6,996 nt of DNA, from positions 1 to 6,996 of the forward strand of contig DAIEHO010000068.1 in assembly GCA_027353565.1 (NCBI GenBank), written 5' to 3'. Of the stretch, positions 1 through 6,151 are shown piece by piece. The position numbers and the translations under genes are program-made. The notes under the pieces were generated by a model. It was given only the letters and a program-made list of their open reading frames with translations, was not told where the DNA came from and made no database searches. Numbering within the stretch: position 1 is the stretch's first letter; every line of letters starts with the position of its first letter. The DNA comes from Propionibacteriaceae bacterium. GTDB taxonomy: Bacteria; Actinomycetota; Actinomycetes; Propionibacteriales; Propionibacteriaceae.

Positions 1-2
1 AG

Positions 3-2465
3 GCGAGCCTGCTCGTCTGGACGACGACCCCGTGGACGCTCGTCGCGAACACGGCCGTGGCCGTGAACCCGGAGGTGACCTACGTCGTCGCGACGGACGG
101 CACCGAGACGCTCGTCGTCGCAGAGCCGCTGGCCGAGAAGGTGCTGGGCGAGGGCTGGCGCCTCGGCCAGACGTACACGGGCATGCAGATGGAGGGCTGG
201 ACGTACCAGCGGCCGTTCGACCTCGTCGAGTTCCCCGACGTCGTGGGCGGTACGCACTACGTCCTGCTCGCCGACTACGTCACCACCGAGGACGGGTCGG
301 GCCTGGTCCACCAGGCACCGGCGTTCGGCGAGGACGACATGCTGACGTGCCGGAAGTACGGGCTGCCGCTGGTCAACCCGATCCGTCCCGACGGCACCTT
401 CGAGGAGTCCGTACCGCTCGTCGGCGGCATGTTCTTCAAGACGGCTGACGCGGTGCTCGTCAAGGACCTCGAGGACCGTGGGTTGATGTACCGCGTCCTG
501 AACTACGAGCACAGCTACCCGCACTGCTGGCGCTGCCACACCGTGCTGCTCTACTACGCCCAGCCGTCCTGGTACATCCGCACGACGCAGATCAAGGACG
601 CGCTGCTGCGCGAGAACGAGGCCACGAACTGGTACCCGGACTCGATCAAGCACGGACGGTACGGCGACTGGCTGAACAACAACATCGACTGGGCGCTGTC
701 GCGTTCCCGCTACTGGGGCACGCCGCTGCCCATCTGGCGTTGTCAGCACGACCACCAGGTGTGCGTCGGCTCGCTGGCGGAGCTGTCCGAGCTCGCCCAC
801 CACGACCTCTCCGCGCTCGACCCGCACCGTCCGTACGTGGACGACGTGACGTTCAGCTGCCCGACCTGCGGCGAACCGTCGACGCGCGTCAGCGAGGTCA
901 TCGACGCGTGGTTCGACTCGGGCTCCATGCCGTTCGCGCAGTGGGGGTACCCGTACGCGGAGGGGTCGAAGGAGAAGTTCGCAGAGGCGTTCCCCGCCGA
1001 CTTCATCTGCGAGGCGATCGACCAGACGCGCGGGTGGTTCTACTCGCTGATGGCTGTCGCGACGCTCGCGTTCGACCAGAGCTCGTACTCCAACGTGCTG
1101 TGCCTCGGCCACATCCTCGCCGAGGACGGCCGCAAGATGAGCAAGCACCTCGGCAACATCCTCGAGCCGATCGCGCTCATGGAGGACCAGGGTGCCGACG
1201 CCGTGCGCTGGTTCATGGCCGCCGGCGGGTCGCCGTGGGCGTCGCGTCGCGTCGGGCACGCCACGATCACGGAGATCACGCGCAAGGTGCTCCTCACGTA
1301 CTGGAACACCGTGGCGTTCCAGGCGCTGTACGCGCGGACGAACGGCTGGACGCCGGGCGACGCCCCGGCTCCGGCCGACAGGCACGTGCTCGACCGGTGG
1401 CTGCTCAGCGTGACGCACGAGCTCGTCCGGGACGTGACGAACGACCTCGAGGGCTTCGACACGCTCTCAGCCGGTACGAGGCTGCAGGCGTTCACCGACG
1501 ACCTGTCCAACTGGTACGTACGGCGGTCGCGCCGGCGCTTCTGGGACGGGGAGCCGTCGGCGCTGCAGACGTTGCACGAGGTGCTCGACATCCTCACGCG
1601 GCTCATGGCGCCGCTGGTCCCGTTCATCACCGAGCGCGTCTGGCAGGACCTGGTCGTCGCGACCGATCCCGCGGCGCCGGAGTCCGTACACCTCGCGTCC
1701 TGGCCGGTCGTCGACGAGTCGCTGCTCGACGCGGAGCTGTCGCGCGAGATGAACCTCGCGCGCCGGGTGGTCGAGCTCGGTCGGGCGGCACGCAGCGAGG
1801 CGAAGGTGAAGACGCGACAGCCGCTGCGCCGGGCATTGCTCGCGTCGACGACCTTGTCGCAGCTGAACGCCGAGATCGTCAACGAGGTGACCTCGGAGCT
1901 CAACGTGGGCACGTTGGAGTCGTTCGCAACCGCCGGGGACCTCGTCGACTACTCCGCGAAGGGCAACTTCCGCGCGCTCGGCAAGCGGTTCGGCAAGCAG
2001 ACGCCGCTCGTCGCCCAGGCCATCGCGGACGCCGACGCAGCCGCTCTCGCTGCTGCACTGCGCACCGACGGCACGGCGACGGTCGCGTTCGAGGGGGGTA
2101 CGGAGGTGACCGCGGCCGAGGTCATCGTGTCCGAGCGCCCCCGCGAGGGCTGGTCCGTCGTCAACGAGCAGGGCGAGACCGTTGCGCGGGACCTCGAGCT
2201 GACACCCGAGCTCGTACGGGCCGGGCTCCTGCGCGACGTCGTACGGACGGTGCAGGAGGCACGCAAGAACGCCGGCCTCGAAGTGTCCGACCGGATCACG
2301 CTGACGTGGAGCGGCGCCGGAGACGCCGCGGAGGCCTTCCGGGCCGACTCGGCCGCGGTGGCGTCCGAGGTGCTCGCGACCAGCGTCGTCGAGTCCGCGG
2401 TGGCGGGGTCGGACTGGGTCGTCGACGCGGAGCTCGGGCTGGCCCTCCACATCGCGAAGGCCTGA
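3..2465 (+). CDS. ileS: isoleucyl-tRNA synthetase, 5'-truncated by window edge
   Basis: Charges tRNA-Ile with isoleucine using ATP, in the cytoplasm, and edits mischarged valine. The frame is open from position 3, so the true start lies upstream; the GTG at 57 is an internal valine. About 820 residues are present out of roughly 1,040-1,080 for this family, so the HIGH motif is missing. Visible in order: the threonine-rich editing peptide WTTTPWTL (18-41), the editing-domain stretch GSGLVHQAPAFGEDD, a zinc CxxC pair (Cys codons at 525 and 534) and a second (858 and 867), SRYWGTPLPIW, WFDSGSMPFAQ, DQTRGWFYSL, and the ATP-binding KMSKH loop (1134-1148). An anticodon-binding domain follows, then a long C-terminal extension of the DUF5915 kind. 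KMSKHLGNILEP and ASRRVGHATI resemble mycobacterial IleS, which is the eukaryote-like type. The methyltransferase gene starts 4 nt after the stop. Confidence 0.97.
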   Translation, partial: ASLLVWTTTPWTLVANTAVAVNPEVTYVVATDGTETLVVAEPLAEKVLGEGWRLGQTYTGMQMEGWTYQRPFDLVEFPDVVGGTHYVLLADYVTTEDGSGLVHQAPAFGEDDMLTCRKYGLPLVNPIRPDGTFEESVPLVGGMFFKTADAVLVKDLEDRGLMYRVLNYEHSYPHCWRCHTVLLYYAQPSWYIRTTQIKDALLRENEATNWYPDSIKHGRYGDWLNNNIDWALSRSRYWGTPLPIWRCQHDHQVCVGSLAELSELAHHDLSALDPHRPYVDDVTFSCPTCGEPSTRVSEVIDAWFDSGSMPFAQWGYPYAEGSKEKFAEAFPADFICEAIDQTRGWFYSLMAVATLAFDQSSYSNVLCLGHILAEDGRKMSKHLGNILEPIALMEDQGADAVRWFMAAGGSPWASRRVGHATITEITRKVLLTYWNTVAFQALYARTNGWTPGDAPAPADRHVLDRWLLSVTHELVRDVTNDLEGFDTLSAGTRLQAFTDDLSNWYVRRSRRRFWDGEPSALQTLHEVLDILTRLMAPLVPFITERVWQDLVVATDPAAPESVHLASWPVVDESLLDAELSREMNLARRVVELGRAARSEAKVKTRQPLRRALLASTTLSQLNAEIVNEVTSELNVGTLESFATAGDLVDYSAKGNFRALGKRFGKQTPLVAQAIADADAAALAAALRTDGTATVAFEGGTEVTAAEVIVSERPREGWSVVNEQGETVARDLELTPELVRAGLLRDVVRTVQEARKNAGLEVSDRITLTWSGAGDAAEAFRADSAAVASEVLATSVVESAVAGSDWVVDAELGLALHIAKA

Positions 2466-2469
2466 CACG

Positions 2470-3063
2470 GTGGCGCGCCGCGACCAGGCGAGCGGGTTCG
2501 ACGTGATGATGGTCGCGTTGGAGAGGTTCTTCCCGACGAGCCGTGTCTGGGTGTGCGGGAAGGCACAGGGCCGAACGCTCGAGGTGGGCATCGGTACGGG
2601 GCTCAACCTGGAGCACTACCCACCGGGCGTGGACCTCGTGGGTCTCGACCCGGACGGGCAGATGCTCGAGGGTGCCCGCCGGCGCTCGGCCGAGCTCGGG
2701 CATCCGGTCACCCTCGTCGAGGGGGACGCGATGGACCTGCCGTTCGACGCCGAGAGCTTCGACACGGTGGTGTGCACGTTCGTTCTGTGCGGCGTGCCGG
2801 ACGACAGGGTCGCGCTCGGCGAGATGGTCCGTGTGCTCAGGCCCGGGGGACGGCTGCTGCTGGCCGACCACGTCGTCGCGTCCGCACGTCCGGTGCGCTG
2901 GGGGCAGCTCCTGCTGGAGGCCGTCACCGTACGGGTGTCGGGCGAGCACTTCACCCGCCGCCCCCTGCGACACGTCGAGGGGCTCGACGTCGATGTCGTC
3001 GAGACCCAGCGCCTCACGCACGGTGCGATCGAGCACGTCCACGCCCTGAAGCCTGCCGGCTGA
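2470..3063 (+). CDS. class I SAM-dependent methyltransferase (UbiE-like fold)
   Basis: Predicted soluble methyltransferase of 197 aa that uses S-adenosylmethionine; the substrate cannot be read from the sequence. The glycine-rich SAM loop is EVGIGTG (residues 38-44), with the acidic ribose-binding residue in GLDPD (D60), the adenine-contact acid in GDAMDLPF (D86), FDTVVCTF (97-104) and the post-motif LRPGGRLLLADHV (123-135). The pattern W-V-C-x-x-A-x-G before motif I followed by GLNLEHYP fits small METTL7/UbiE-related bacterial methyltransferases rather than a true menaquinone enzyme, for which neighbours are absent. The GTG start is favoured because GAAGG (2456-2460) lies 9 nt upstream; a start at the Met-Met pair (residues 13-14) is the alternative. 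It begins 4 nt after ileS, so cotranscription is likely, though a role in tRNA modification is only a guess. Confidence 0.88.
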   Translation: MARRDQASGFDVMMVALERFFPTSRVWVCGKAQGRTLEVGIGTGLNLEHYPPGVDLVGLDPDGQMLEGARRRSAELGHPVTLVEGDAMDLPFDAESFDTVVCTFVLCGVPDDRVALGEMVRVLRPGGRLLLADHVVASARPVRWGQLLLEAVTVRVSGEHFTRRPLRHVEGLDVDVVETQRLTHGAIEHVHALKPAG

Positions 3064-3066
3064 GGA

Positions 3067-3099
3067 CTACCCCTGGCCACGCAGCGGGCAGGGGGGTAG
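3067..3099. terminator. candidate bidirectional terminator hairpin
   Basis: CTACCCCTG (3067-3075) pairs with CAGGGGGGTAG (3089-3099) if two G residues bulge, or as a perfect 7-bp CTACCCC/GGGGTAG stem with a longer loop. It sits 3 nt after the methyltransferase stop and 18 nt after the histidine kinase stop on the other strand, which is where a shared terminator of convergent genes would be. There is no U-tract on either strand, as is common in actinobacteria, so this is inferred from position and pairing only. Confidence 0.45.
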
Positions 3100-3117
3100 G
3101 GCATCCACAGCCGGGGC

Positions 3118-4143
3118 TCACGAGGGGTGGAGCTCCGCCTGCGGCGCTGCGGGGAGTACGGCCGTGACCACGCAGCCGCAGGACGTCGGGGCGACCGAGA
3201 CCGTGCCGTGATGCGCCTCGACCACGGCACGTACGATCGCCAGCCCTATGCCCGCTCCGGAGGACCCGGTGTGGCTGCGCGGGGTACGGGCGCCGTCGCG
3301 GCGCCAGCCGGTGTCGAACATCCGGCTGAACTCGTCGGCGTCCAGGCCGCAGGAGTCGCTCACGGCGACCGTGACCTCGGTGGCGTCTCCGTCGATGGCC
3401 AGGTCCACCGTGCCGCCCTCTCGGCTGTACTGGATCGCGTTCACGAGCAGGTTGGTGAGCATCCGGGCCAGGAACCGCACATCGCCGATCACCACGGGAT
3501 GCCCGGAGGTCGTGGCGCGTACCGAGATGCCGCGTCCTGAGGCCAGTGAGGTGACGGTGGTGGCGATGTCGTCGCCGATCACGTCGAACGCGACGGGCTC
3601 CCTGCGCACCGTCGTTCCGGTGTGGAGCCTGCTCAGCGCGAGCATGTCGTCGACCATCTCCGTCGTGCGTGTCGCCTCCGCGCTGATCCGTCGCAGGTAC
3701 GCCACGGTGTCGGGCGCCAGACCGTCCTCGATGGCCTCGCTCATCGCCCTGATGCCGGCCAGCGGCGTCCGCAGGTCGTGCGAGAGCCACGAGATGAGCT
3801 CGATGCGGGTGTTCTCGAGGTCCCGTTGCCGCGCCGCCGCCGCGAGCTCGCGGGCGGCGCGCTCCGAGATCGCCTGGATCCTCATGGACAGCGCGATGCC
3901 CAGTACGAGCGCGACCGGTGTCGTCGCGAGCAGGATCCACCACAGGTTCTGCCGCGTGGCGTCGGCGAGGACCATCTCGTGCGTACCGGTCGCGACACCG
4001 GTCAGCATGGCGGCGAGCCCCACGAACGGGGTCAGCAGCGCTGCCCAGCGGGGGGACCGGCGCGCGAGCAGCACCACGCCGGCGCCGAGGAGCAGCCCGA
4101 GAACCGCGGTGACCGCGATCGAGAAGATCAGCGGTCCCGTCAT
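3118..4143 (-). CDS. two-component sensor histidine kinase
   Basis: Membrane histidine kinase of 341 aa that should autophosphorylate and pass phosphate to the regulator encoded just upstream. Hydrophobic segments lie at residues 5-27, 34-54 and 67-87. The RRSPR stretch after the first one predicts an N-out, three-helix topology with almost no extracytoplasmic domain. A short linker of A/R/E-rich helix leads to the H-box SHDLRTPL (phosphoacceptor H122), then the N-box with N235 in LLVNAIQYS, the G1 position VSDSCGLD (D263) and the G2 box GAGIGLAIVR. G1 lacks the usual DxGxG spacing. The start chosen is the ATG at 4143-4141, which overlaps the regulator stop as ATGA. The frame stays open upstream to 4287, but that part lies inside the regulator gene and is not protein-like. 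The signal sensed is unknown. Confidence 0.93.
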   Translation of the reverse strand: MTGPLIFSIAVTAVLGLLLGAGVVLLARRSPRWAALLTPFVGLAAMLTGVATGTHEMVLADATRQNLWWILLATTPVALVLGIALSMRIQAISERAARELAAAARQRDLENTRIELISWLSHDLRTPLAGIRAMSEAIEDGLAPDTVAYLRRISAEATRTTEMVDDMLALSRLHTGTTVRREPVAFDVIGDDIATTVTSLASGRGISVRATTSGHPVVIGDVRFLARMLTNLLVNAIQYSREGGTVDLAIDGDATEVTVAVSDSCGLDADEFSRMFDTGWRRDGARTPRSHTGSSGAGIGLAIVRAVVEAHHGTVSVAPTSCGCVVTAVLPAAPQAELHPS

Positions 4144-4847
4144 CGCGTACCACCGTCGGCCGGGTCCCACCTGTACCCGCGGCCCCAGACGGTGACCAGC
4201 CGGGTCGGTGACTGGGGCTGCGTCTCGACCTTCTCCCGCAACCGCCGTACGTGCACGGTCACGGTCGAGTAGTCGCCCACCTCCCATCCCCAGACAGCCG
4301 CGAGGAGAGCCTCGCGCGACAGGACACGGTTCGGGTTCCCGAGGAAGTATGCGAGCAGGTCGAACTCCCGCAGCGTCACCGCGACCGGCTTGCCGGCGAG
4401 CTCGACCTTGCGCGAGGTGGTGTCCACGACCAGGTCCCCGTCGACGAGCACGGCGTTCGCCGGCGACGCGACAGCGACGACGGGCACCGTACGGCGCAGC
4501 ACCGACTTGACCCGCAGCACGAGCTCGCGAGGGCTGAAGGGCTTGGCGAGGTAGTCATCCGCCCCGACCTCCAGGCCCCGGATCCGGTCGTCCTCCTCGG
4601 AAAGCGCGGTGAGCATGATCACGGGCGCCGTCACGGCCTGCCCGCGGAGGCGCCGCAGCACCTCGAACCCGTCGATGCCGGGGAGCATGACGTCCAGCAG
4701 CACCAGGTCCGGTGAGGTCTCCAGTGCCATGGCGACGGCGGACGTGCCGTCCGCGCACCGGGTGACGGCCATCTCCGACGCGCGGAGATACGAGTCGACC
4801 ACCTCCGCCACGGTGTCGTCGTCCTCGACGAGGAGGACGCGCGTCAT
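4140..4847 (-). CDS. OmpR/PhoB-family response regulator
   Basis: DNA-binding transcription factor of 235 aa, partner of the overlapping histidine kinase. The receiver domain (about residues 1-115) carries the acidic pair E8-D9-D10, the phosphoacceptor D52 in LLDVMLPG, the switch threonine T80 in IMLTA and the lysine K102 in AKPF. The C-terminal winged helix (about 135-230) shows the family pattern LTxREFDLL-like (here VTLREFDLLAYF), VLSREALLAAVW, the recognition helix TVTVHVRRLREKVE, and the wing VWGRGYRW. Domain order and length are normal for the family. The start is the ATG at 4847; a GGTGA lies 4 nt upstream, a modest and rather close ribosome binding site. Kinase and regulator are cotranscribed, regulator first. 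Such pairs commonly autoregulate, and the 229-nt upstream gap has repeats that could serve this. Confidence 0.96.
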   Translation of the reverse strand: MTRVLLVEDDDTVAEVVDSYLRASEMAVTRCADGTSAVAMALETSPDLVLLDVMLPGIDGFEVLRRLRGQAVTAPVIMLTALSEEDDRIRGLEVGADDYLAKPFSPRELVLRVKSVLRRTVPVVAVASPANAVLVDGDLVVDTTSRKVELAGKPVAVTLREFDLLAYFLGNPNRVLSREALLAAVWGWEVGDYSTVTVHVRRLREKVETQPQSPTRLVTVWGRGYRWDPADGGTR

Positions 4848-4948
4848 GGCGTCACCGTCGTCGTACGGCCTCTCATCGGATCGCGCTCAGCGGCGCCGGC
4901 CCGGTCCTCGCCGCGCGCACGGTGACGGTCATGTCGTCCGGGCGGGGC

Positions 4949-5024
4949 ACGGTGTCATGACGGAAGTGTGCACCGGCCTCGGGCAGAACCCCAGGGCGAA
5001 GACCTTACGGATCTGTGACACCGT
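4949..5024. repeat. 9-bp inverted repeat upstream of the regulator gene
   Basis: ACGGTGTCA (4949-4957) and TGACACCGT (5016-5024) are exact reverse complements 58 nt apart. The first continues into the 8-bp palindrome GTCATGAC (4954-4961). The core GTGACAC (5015-5021) also matches, inverted, GTGTCAC at 5074-5080, which overlaps the GNAT stop codon. The second arm sits just upstream of the candidate -10, a position suited to an operator. This is an inference from position; no binding data are implied. Confidence 0.45.
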
Positions 5025-5039
5025 ACGGACGCGCGCGTC
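5021..5039. repeat. two adjoining perfect palindromes
   Basis: CCGTACGG (5021-5028) and GACGCGCGCGTC (5028-5039) are both perfect palindromes sharing one base. They lie in the intergenic region after the GNAT gene and upstream of the regulator gene, so they could form part of the GNAT operon's terminator or an operator. High GC makes short palindromes common, so the 12-mer is the only part that stands out. Confidence 0.4.
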
Positions 5040-5076
5040 GCACCGGACACCGCTGAGGCGGGTCACGGCCGGCGTG

Positions 5077-5358
5077 TCACAGGAGGTCGGCGTACTCCGG
5101 GTGCTTGCCGAAGAAGTCGGCGACGAAGGAACAGGACGGCCGTACGGTCAGGCCGCCGCGGGAGCGGATGTCCTGGAGGGCGCCTTCGACGAGCTGGGAC
5201 CCGTATCCCTTGCCGCCGTGCGCGGGGTTGGTCTCCGCGTGGAAGAGGTCGATGACGGAGCCGGTCAGGCGATAGTCGATCAGGCCGATGAGCTCGCCGT
5301 CCTCGGAGACGAGCTCATACCGTCGTTCGCCGTCGTTGCGCCTGACCTCGAGCTTCAT
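5077..5358 (-). CDS. small GNAT-family N-acetyltransferase (COG2388/PF14542 type)
   Basis: A 93-aa minimal acetyltransferase fold, the normal size for the compact COG2388 group that includes human NATD1 homologues. The acetyl-CoA pyrophosphate loop is in the stretch ETNPAHGGKGYGSQLV (residues 42-57, with G49-K50-G51-Y52-G53). The family's C-terminal signature is present as RPSCSFVADFF followed by HPEYADLL, with the conserved cysteine C76 and H86-P-E-Y89. The acceptor substrate is unknown for most members. The ATG start at 5358 is 20 nt after the stop of the DUF1707 gene on the same strand, suggesting cotranscription. The Shine-Dalgarno sequence is weak, which fits readthrough from upstream. 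Function beyond acyl transfer cannot be stated. Confidence 0.9.
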   Translation of the reverse strand: MKLEVRRNDGERRYELVSEDGELIGLIDYRLTGSVIDLFHAETNPAHGGKGYGSQLVEGALQDIRSRGGLTVRPSCSFVADFFGKHPEYADLL

Positions 5359-5378
5359 GTCCAGATCACACCATGCAA

Positions 5379-5879
5379 CTAGAACGGCCGCTGACCGTTG
5401 CGGTGGTTCCTGATCTGATTGTTACGCCCCCACCGGCCGAAGATCGCCGGGAAGAAGAAGATGAACCACCAGCCGCCGAACCGGAACAGACCGGCCATGA
5501 GCGTGACGATCACGACGACGAGGATGATCTTCGCCCAGGCCGGGAGCCCGTTGAACCACTCCAGCTGAGGCGGCATCCGCGGCTGCTCGGCCGGGGAGGT
5601 CATCTCATCCCCCAGCAGGTACGGGCTGGGCGTGGGCATGGACATCGACTGGTGCGGGTACAGCTCGTACGTGGGGTTGCTGCTCACGACCGGCGGCAGG
5701 TCCTGGAACAGGGGCTCCAGGTCGTCCTGCGTCGTCGCGGTCAGTGCGGTGGCGACGCGCGACTCGTACGTGGCCTGGTCGAGGCGGCCCTCGTCCAGGT
5801 TCAGGCGCAACCGCTCGACCGCCGCATCCCGTTCGGCGTTGCCGATGCGCTGGGGGACGTTCTCGTACGCGCTGCTCAC
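5379..5879 (-). CDS. DUF1707 domain membrane protein
   Basis: A 166-aa protein with an N-terminal DUF1707 domain (about residues 10-62): RIGNAERDAAVERL, then LDEGRLDQATYESRV and DDLEPLFQDLP. This short helical domain is typical of actinobacteria and of unknown role. A proline- and methionine-rich linker (about 63-113) leads to a hydrophobic segment (117-132) and a second aromatic one (about 136-148), then a basic, Asn-rich tail (149-166), so the tail and the DUF1707 domain are probably both cytoplasmic or the second segment is a re-entrant patch. The GTG start at 5879 is chosen because the DUF1707 motif begins ten residues later, a purine-rich GAGAGA lies 4-9 nt upstream, and the stop of the small upstream ORF overlaps it as GTGA. 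The frame is open further upstream to 6140, but that stretch is Arg/Gly-rich and not protein-like. Confidence 0.88.
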   Translation of the reverse strand: MSSAYENVPQRIGNAERDAAVERLRLNLDEGRLDQATYESRVATALTATTQDDLEPLFQDLPPVVSSNPTYELYPHQSMSMPTPSPYLLGDEMTSPAEQPRMPPQLEWFNGLPAWAKIILVVVIVTLMAGLFRFGGWWFIFFFPAIFGRWGRNNQIRNHRNGQRPF

Positions 5880-6046
5880 TCGGTCTCTCGCTCTCCGGCG
5901 GCCGTCGCTGACGAGGCCGCGGGCTGATCGTGTCCTTGATGTACGAGCGGAGGTGCAGCCCCGAATGCCGGCTGCTCCCACCGCTCCGGGGGGACGAACG
6001 GCGCAGGCCGAGGGTAGGTCTCGTAGCCCTTCGCGTCGCTCGTCAC
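5876..6046 (-). CDS. hypothetical 56-aa proline-rich small protein
   Basis: Not a family I recognise. The frame starts at GTG (6046-6044) and ends in a TGA that overlaps the GTG of the DUF1707 gene by 4 nt, the arrangement of translationally coupled genes. The first 28 residues look coding: charged and aromatic residues with repeated prolines (GYETYPRPAPFVPPERWEQP) and mostly G or C at third positions. The C-terminal half is Ala/Ser/Thr/Glu-rich, uses more A/T-ending codons and is probably disordered. No signal peptide or membrane segment is seen. GGAG lies only 2 nt before the GTG, too close for a good ribosome binding site. A three-codon frame ATG GAG TCG TGA (6054-6043) also overlaps the GTG. 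No ATG, GTG or TTG lies in frame further upstream before the candidate promoter region. It may instead be leader sequence of the DUF1707 gene. Confidence 0.5.
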   Translation of the reverse strand: MTSDAKGYETYPRPAPFVPPERWEQPAFGAAPPLVHQGHDQPAASSATAAGERETE

Positions 6047-6151
6047 GACTCCATGCTGCCACTCGACCGGAATTGCCGCCTGTCTGCCCGCCTTGTAACC
6101 CCTGTGCGTGCGCCCAGCCCCTAGACTCGTGGACCGGCAAGGGAGGTCAGG
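6047..6151. promoter_or_regulatory. divergent promoter region of aspartokinase and the DUF1707 operon
   Basis: A 105-nt gap between divergent genes, less GC-rich than its flanks in the stretch 6071-6100. On the plus strand TAGACT (6122-6127) fits the actinobacterial -10 form TAnnnT and would give a short leader before the aspartokinase TTG. TTGTAA (6093-6098) is TTG-like but 23 nt away, too far for a classic -35. I could not pick a promoter for the minus strand. No riboswitch fold or leader peptide was recognised; the gap is too short for a lysine riboswitch. Confidence 0.4.
6141..6146 (+). promoter_or_regulatory. ribosome binding site of aspartokinase
   Basis: GGGAGG followed by 5 nt and then TTG at 6152. 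It decides the start: no ATG or GTG is available in frame at this point, and the translation from this TTG gives the family's usual N-terminus only six residues before the catalytic KFGGSSV. Confidence 0.85.

Larger units (their letters stand above)
4848..5076 (-). promoter_or_regulatory. intergenic leader and promoter region of the two-component operon
   Basis: A 229-nt gap between the GNAT gene end and the regulator start, with no convincing gene. On the minus strand TAAGGT (5007-5002) fits the loose actinobacterial -10 form TAnnnT; no good -35 accompanies it. If it is used, the leader would be near 150 nt and would contain two minute open frames: 9 codons plus stop at 4958-4929, whose TGA overlaps the ATG of a 19-codon frame at 4932-4873, ending 25 nt before the regulator ATG. 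Both may be chance. Several short palindromes and inverted repeats crowd the region (see the separate repeat entries). Confidence 0.4.

Noticed and set aside
57..59. GTG at 57 as the start of ileS
   Set aside because: The frame is open and homologous to IleS from position 3; this codon is the first valine of the internal stretch VAVNPEV.
740..2506. A 588-codon open frame on the plus strand inside ileS
   Set aside because: It is an Arg/Ala/Gly-rich shadow frame of ileS with no domain pattern; long alternative frames are expected in high-GC coding DNA.
1467..2606. Long minus-strand frames antisense to ileS, and similar ones at 1040-1912 and 1949-2566
   Set aside because: Composition mirrors the sense codons (Arg, Ser, Gly, Pro rich), with no recognisable motif.
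3014..4153. A 379-codon minus-strand frame over the histidine kinase region, and plus-strand frames at 3248-4195 and 4609-5382
   Set aside because: They run against or out of frame with clearly homologous kinase, regulator and GNAT genes and have no protein-like features.
4144..4287. Upstream extension of the histidine kinase frame
   Set aside because: It lies wholly inside the regulator's DNA-binding domain, is Arg/Gly/Asp-rich, and the ATGA overlap at 4140-4143 is the usual start arrangement.
5880..6140. Upstream extension of the DUF1707 frame to an ATG at 6140
   Set aside because: The added 87 residues are low-complexity Arg/Ser/Gly, run into the aspartokinase promoter region, and conflict with the better-looking 56-aa frame on the same strand.
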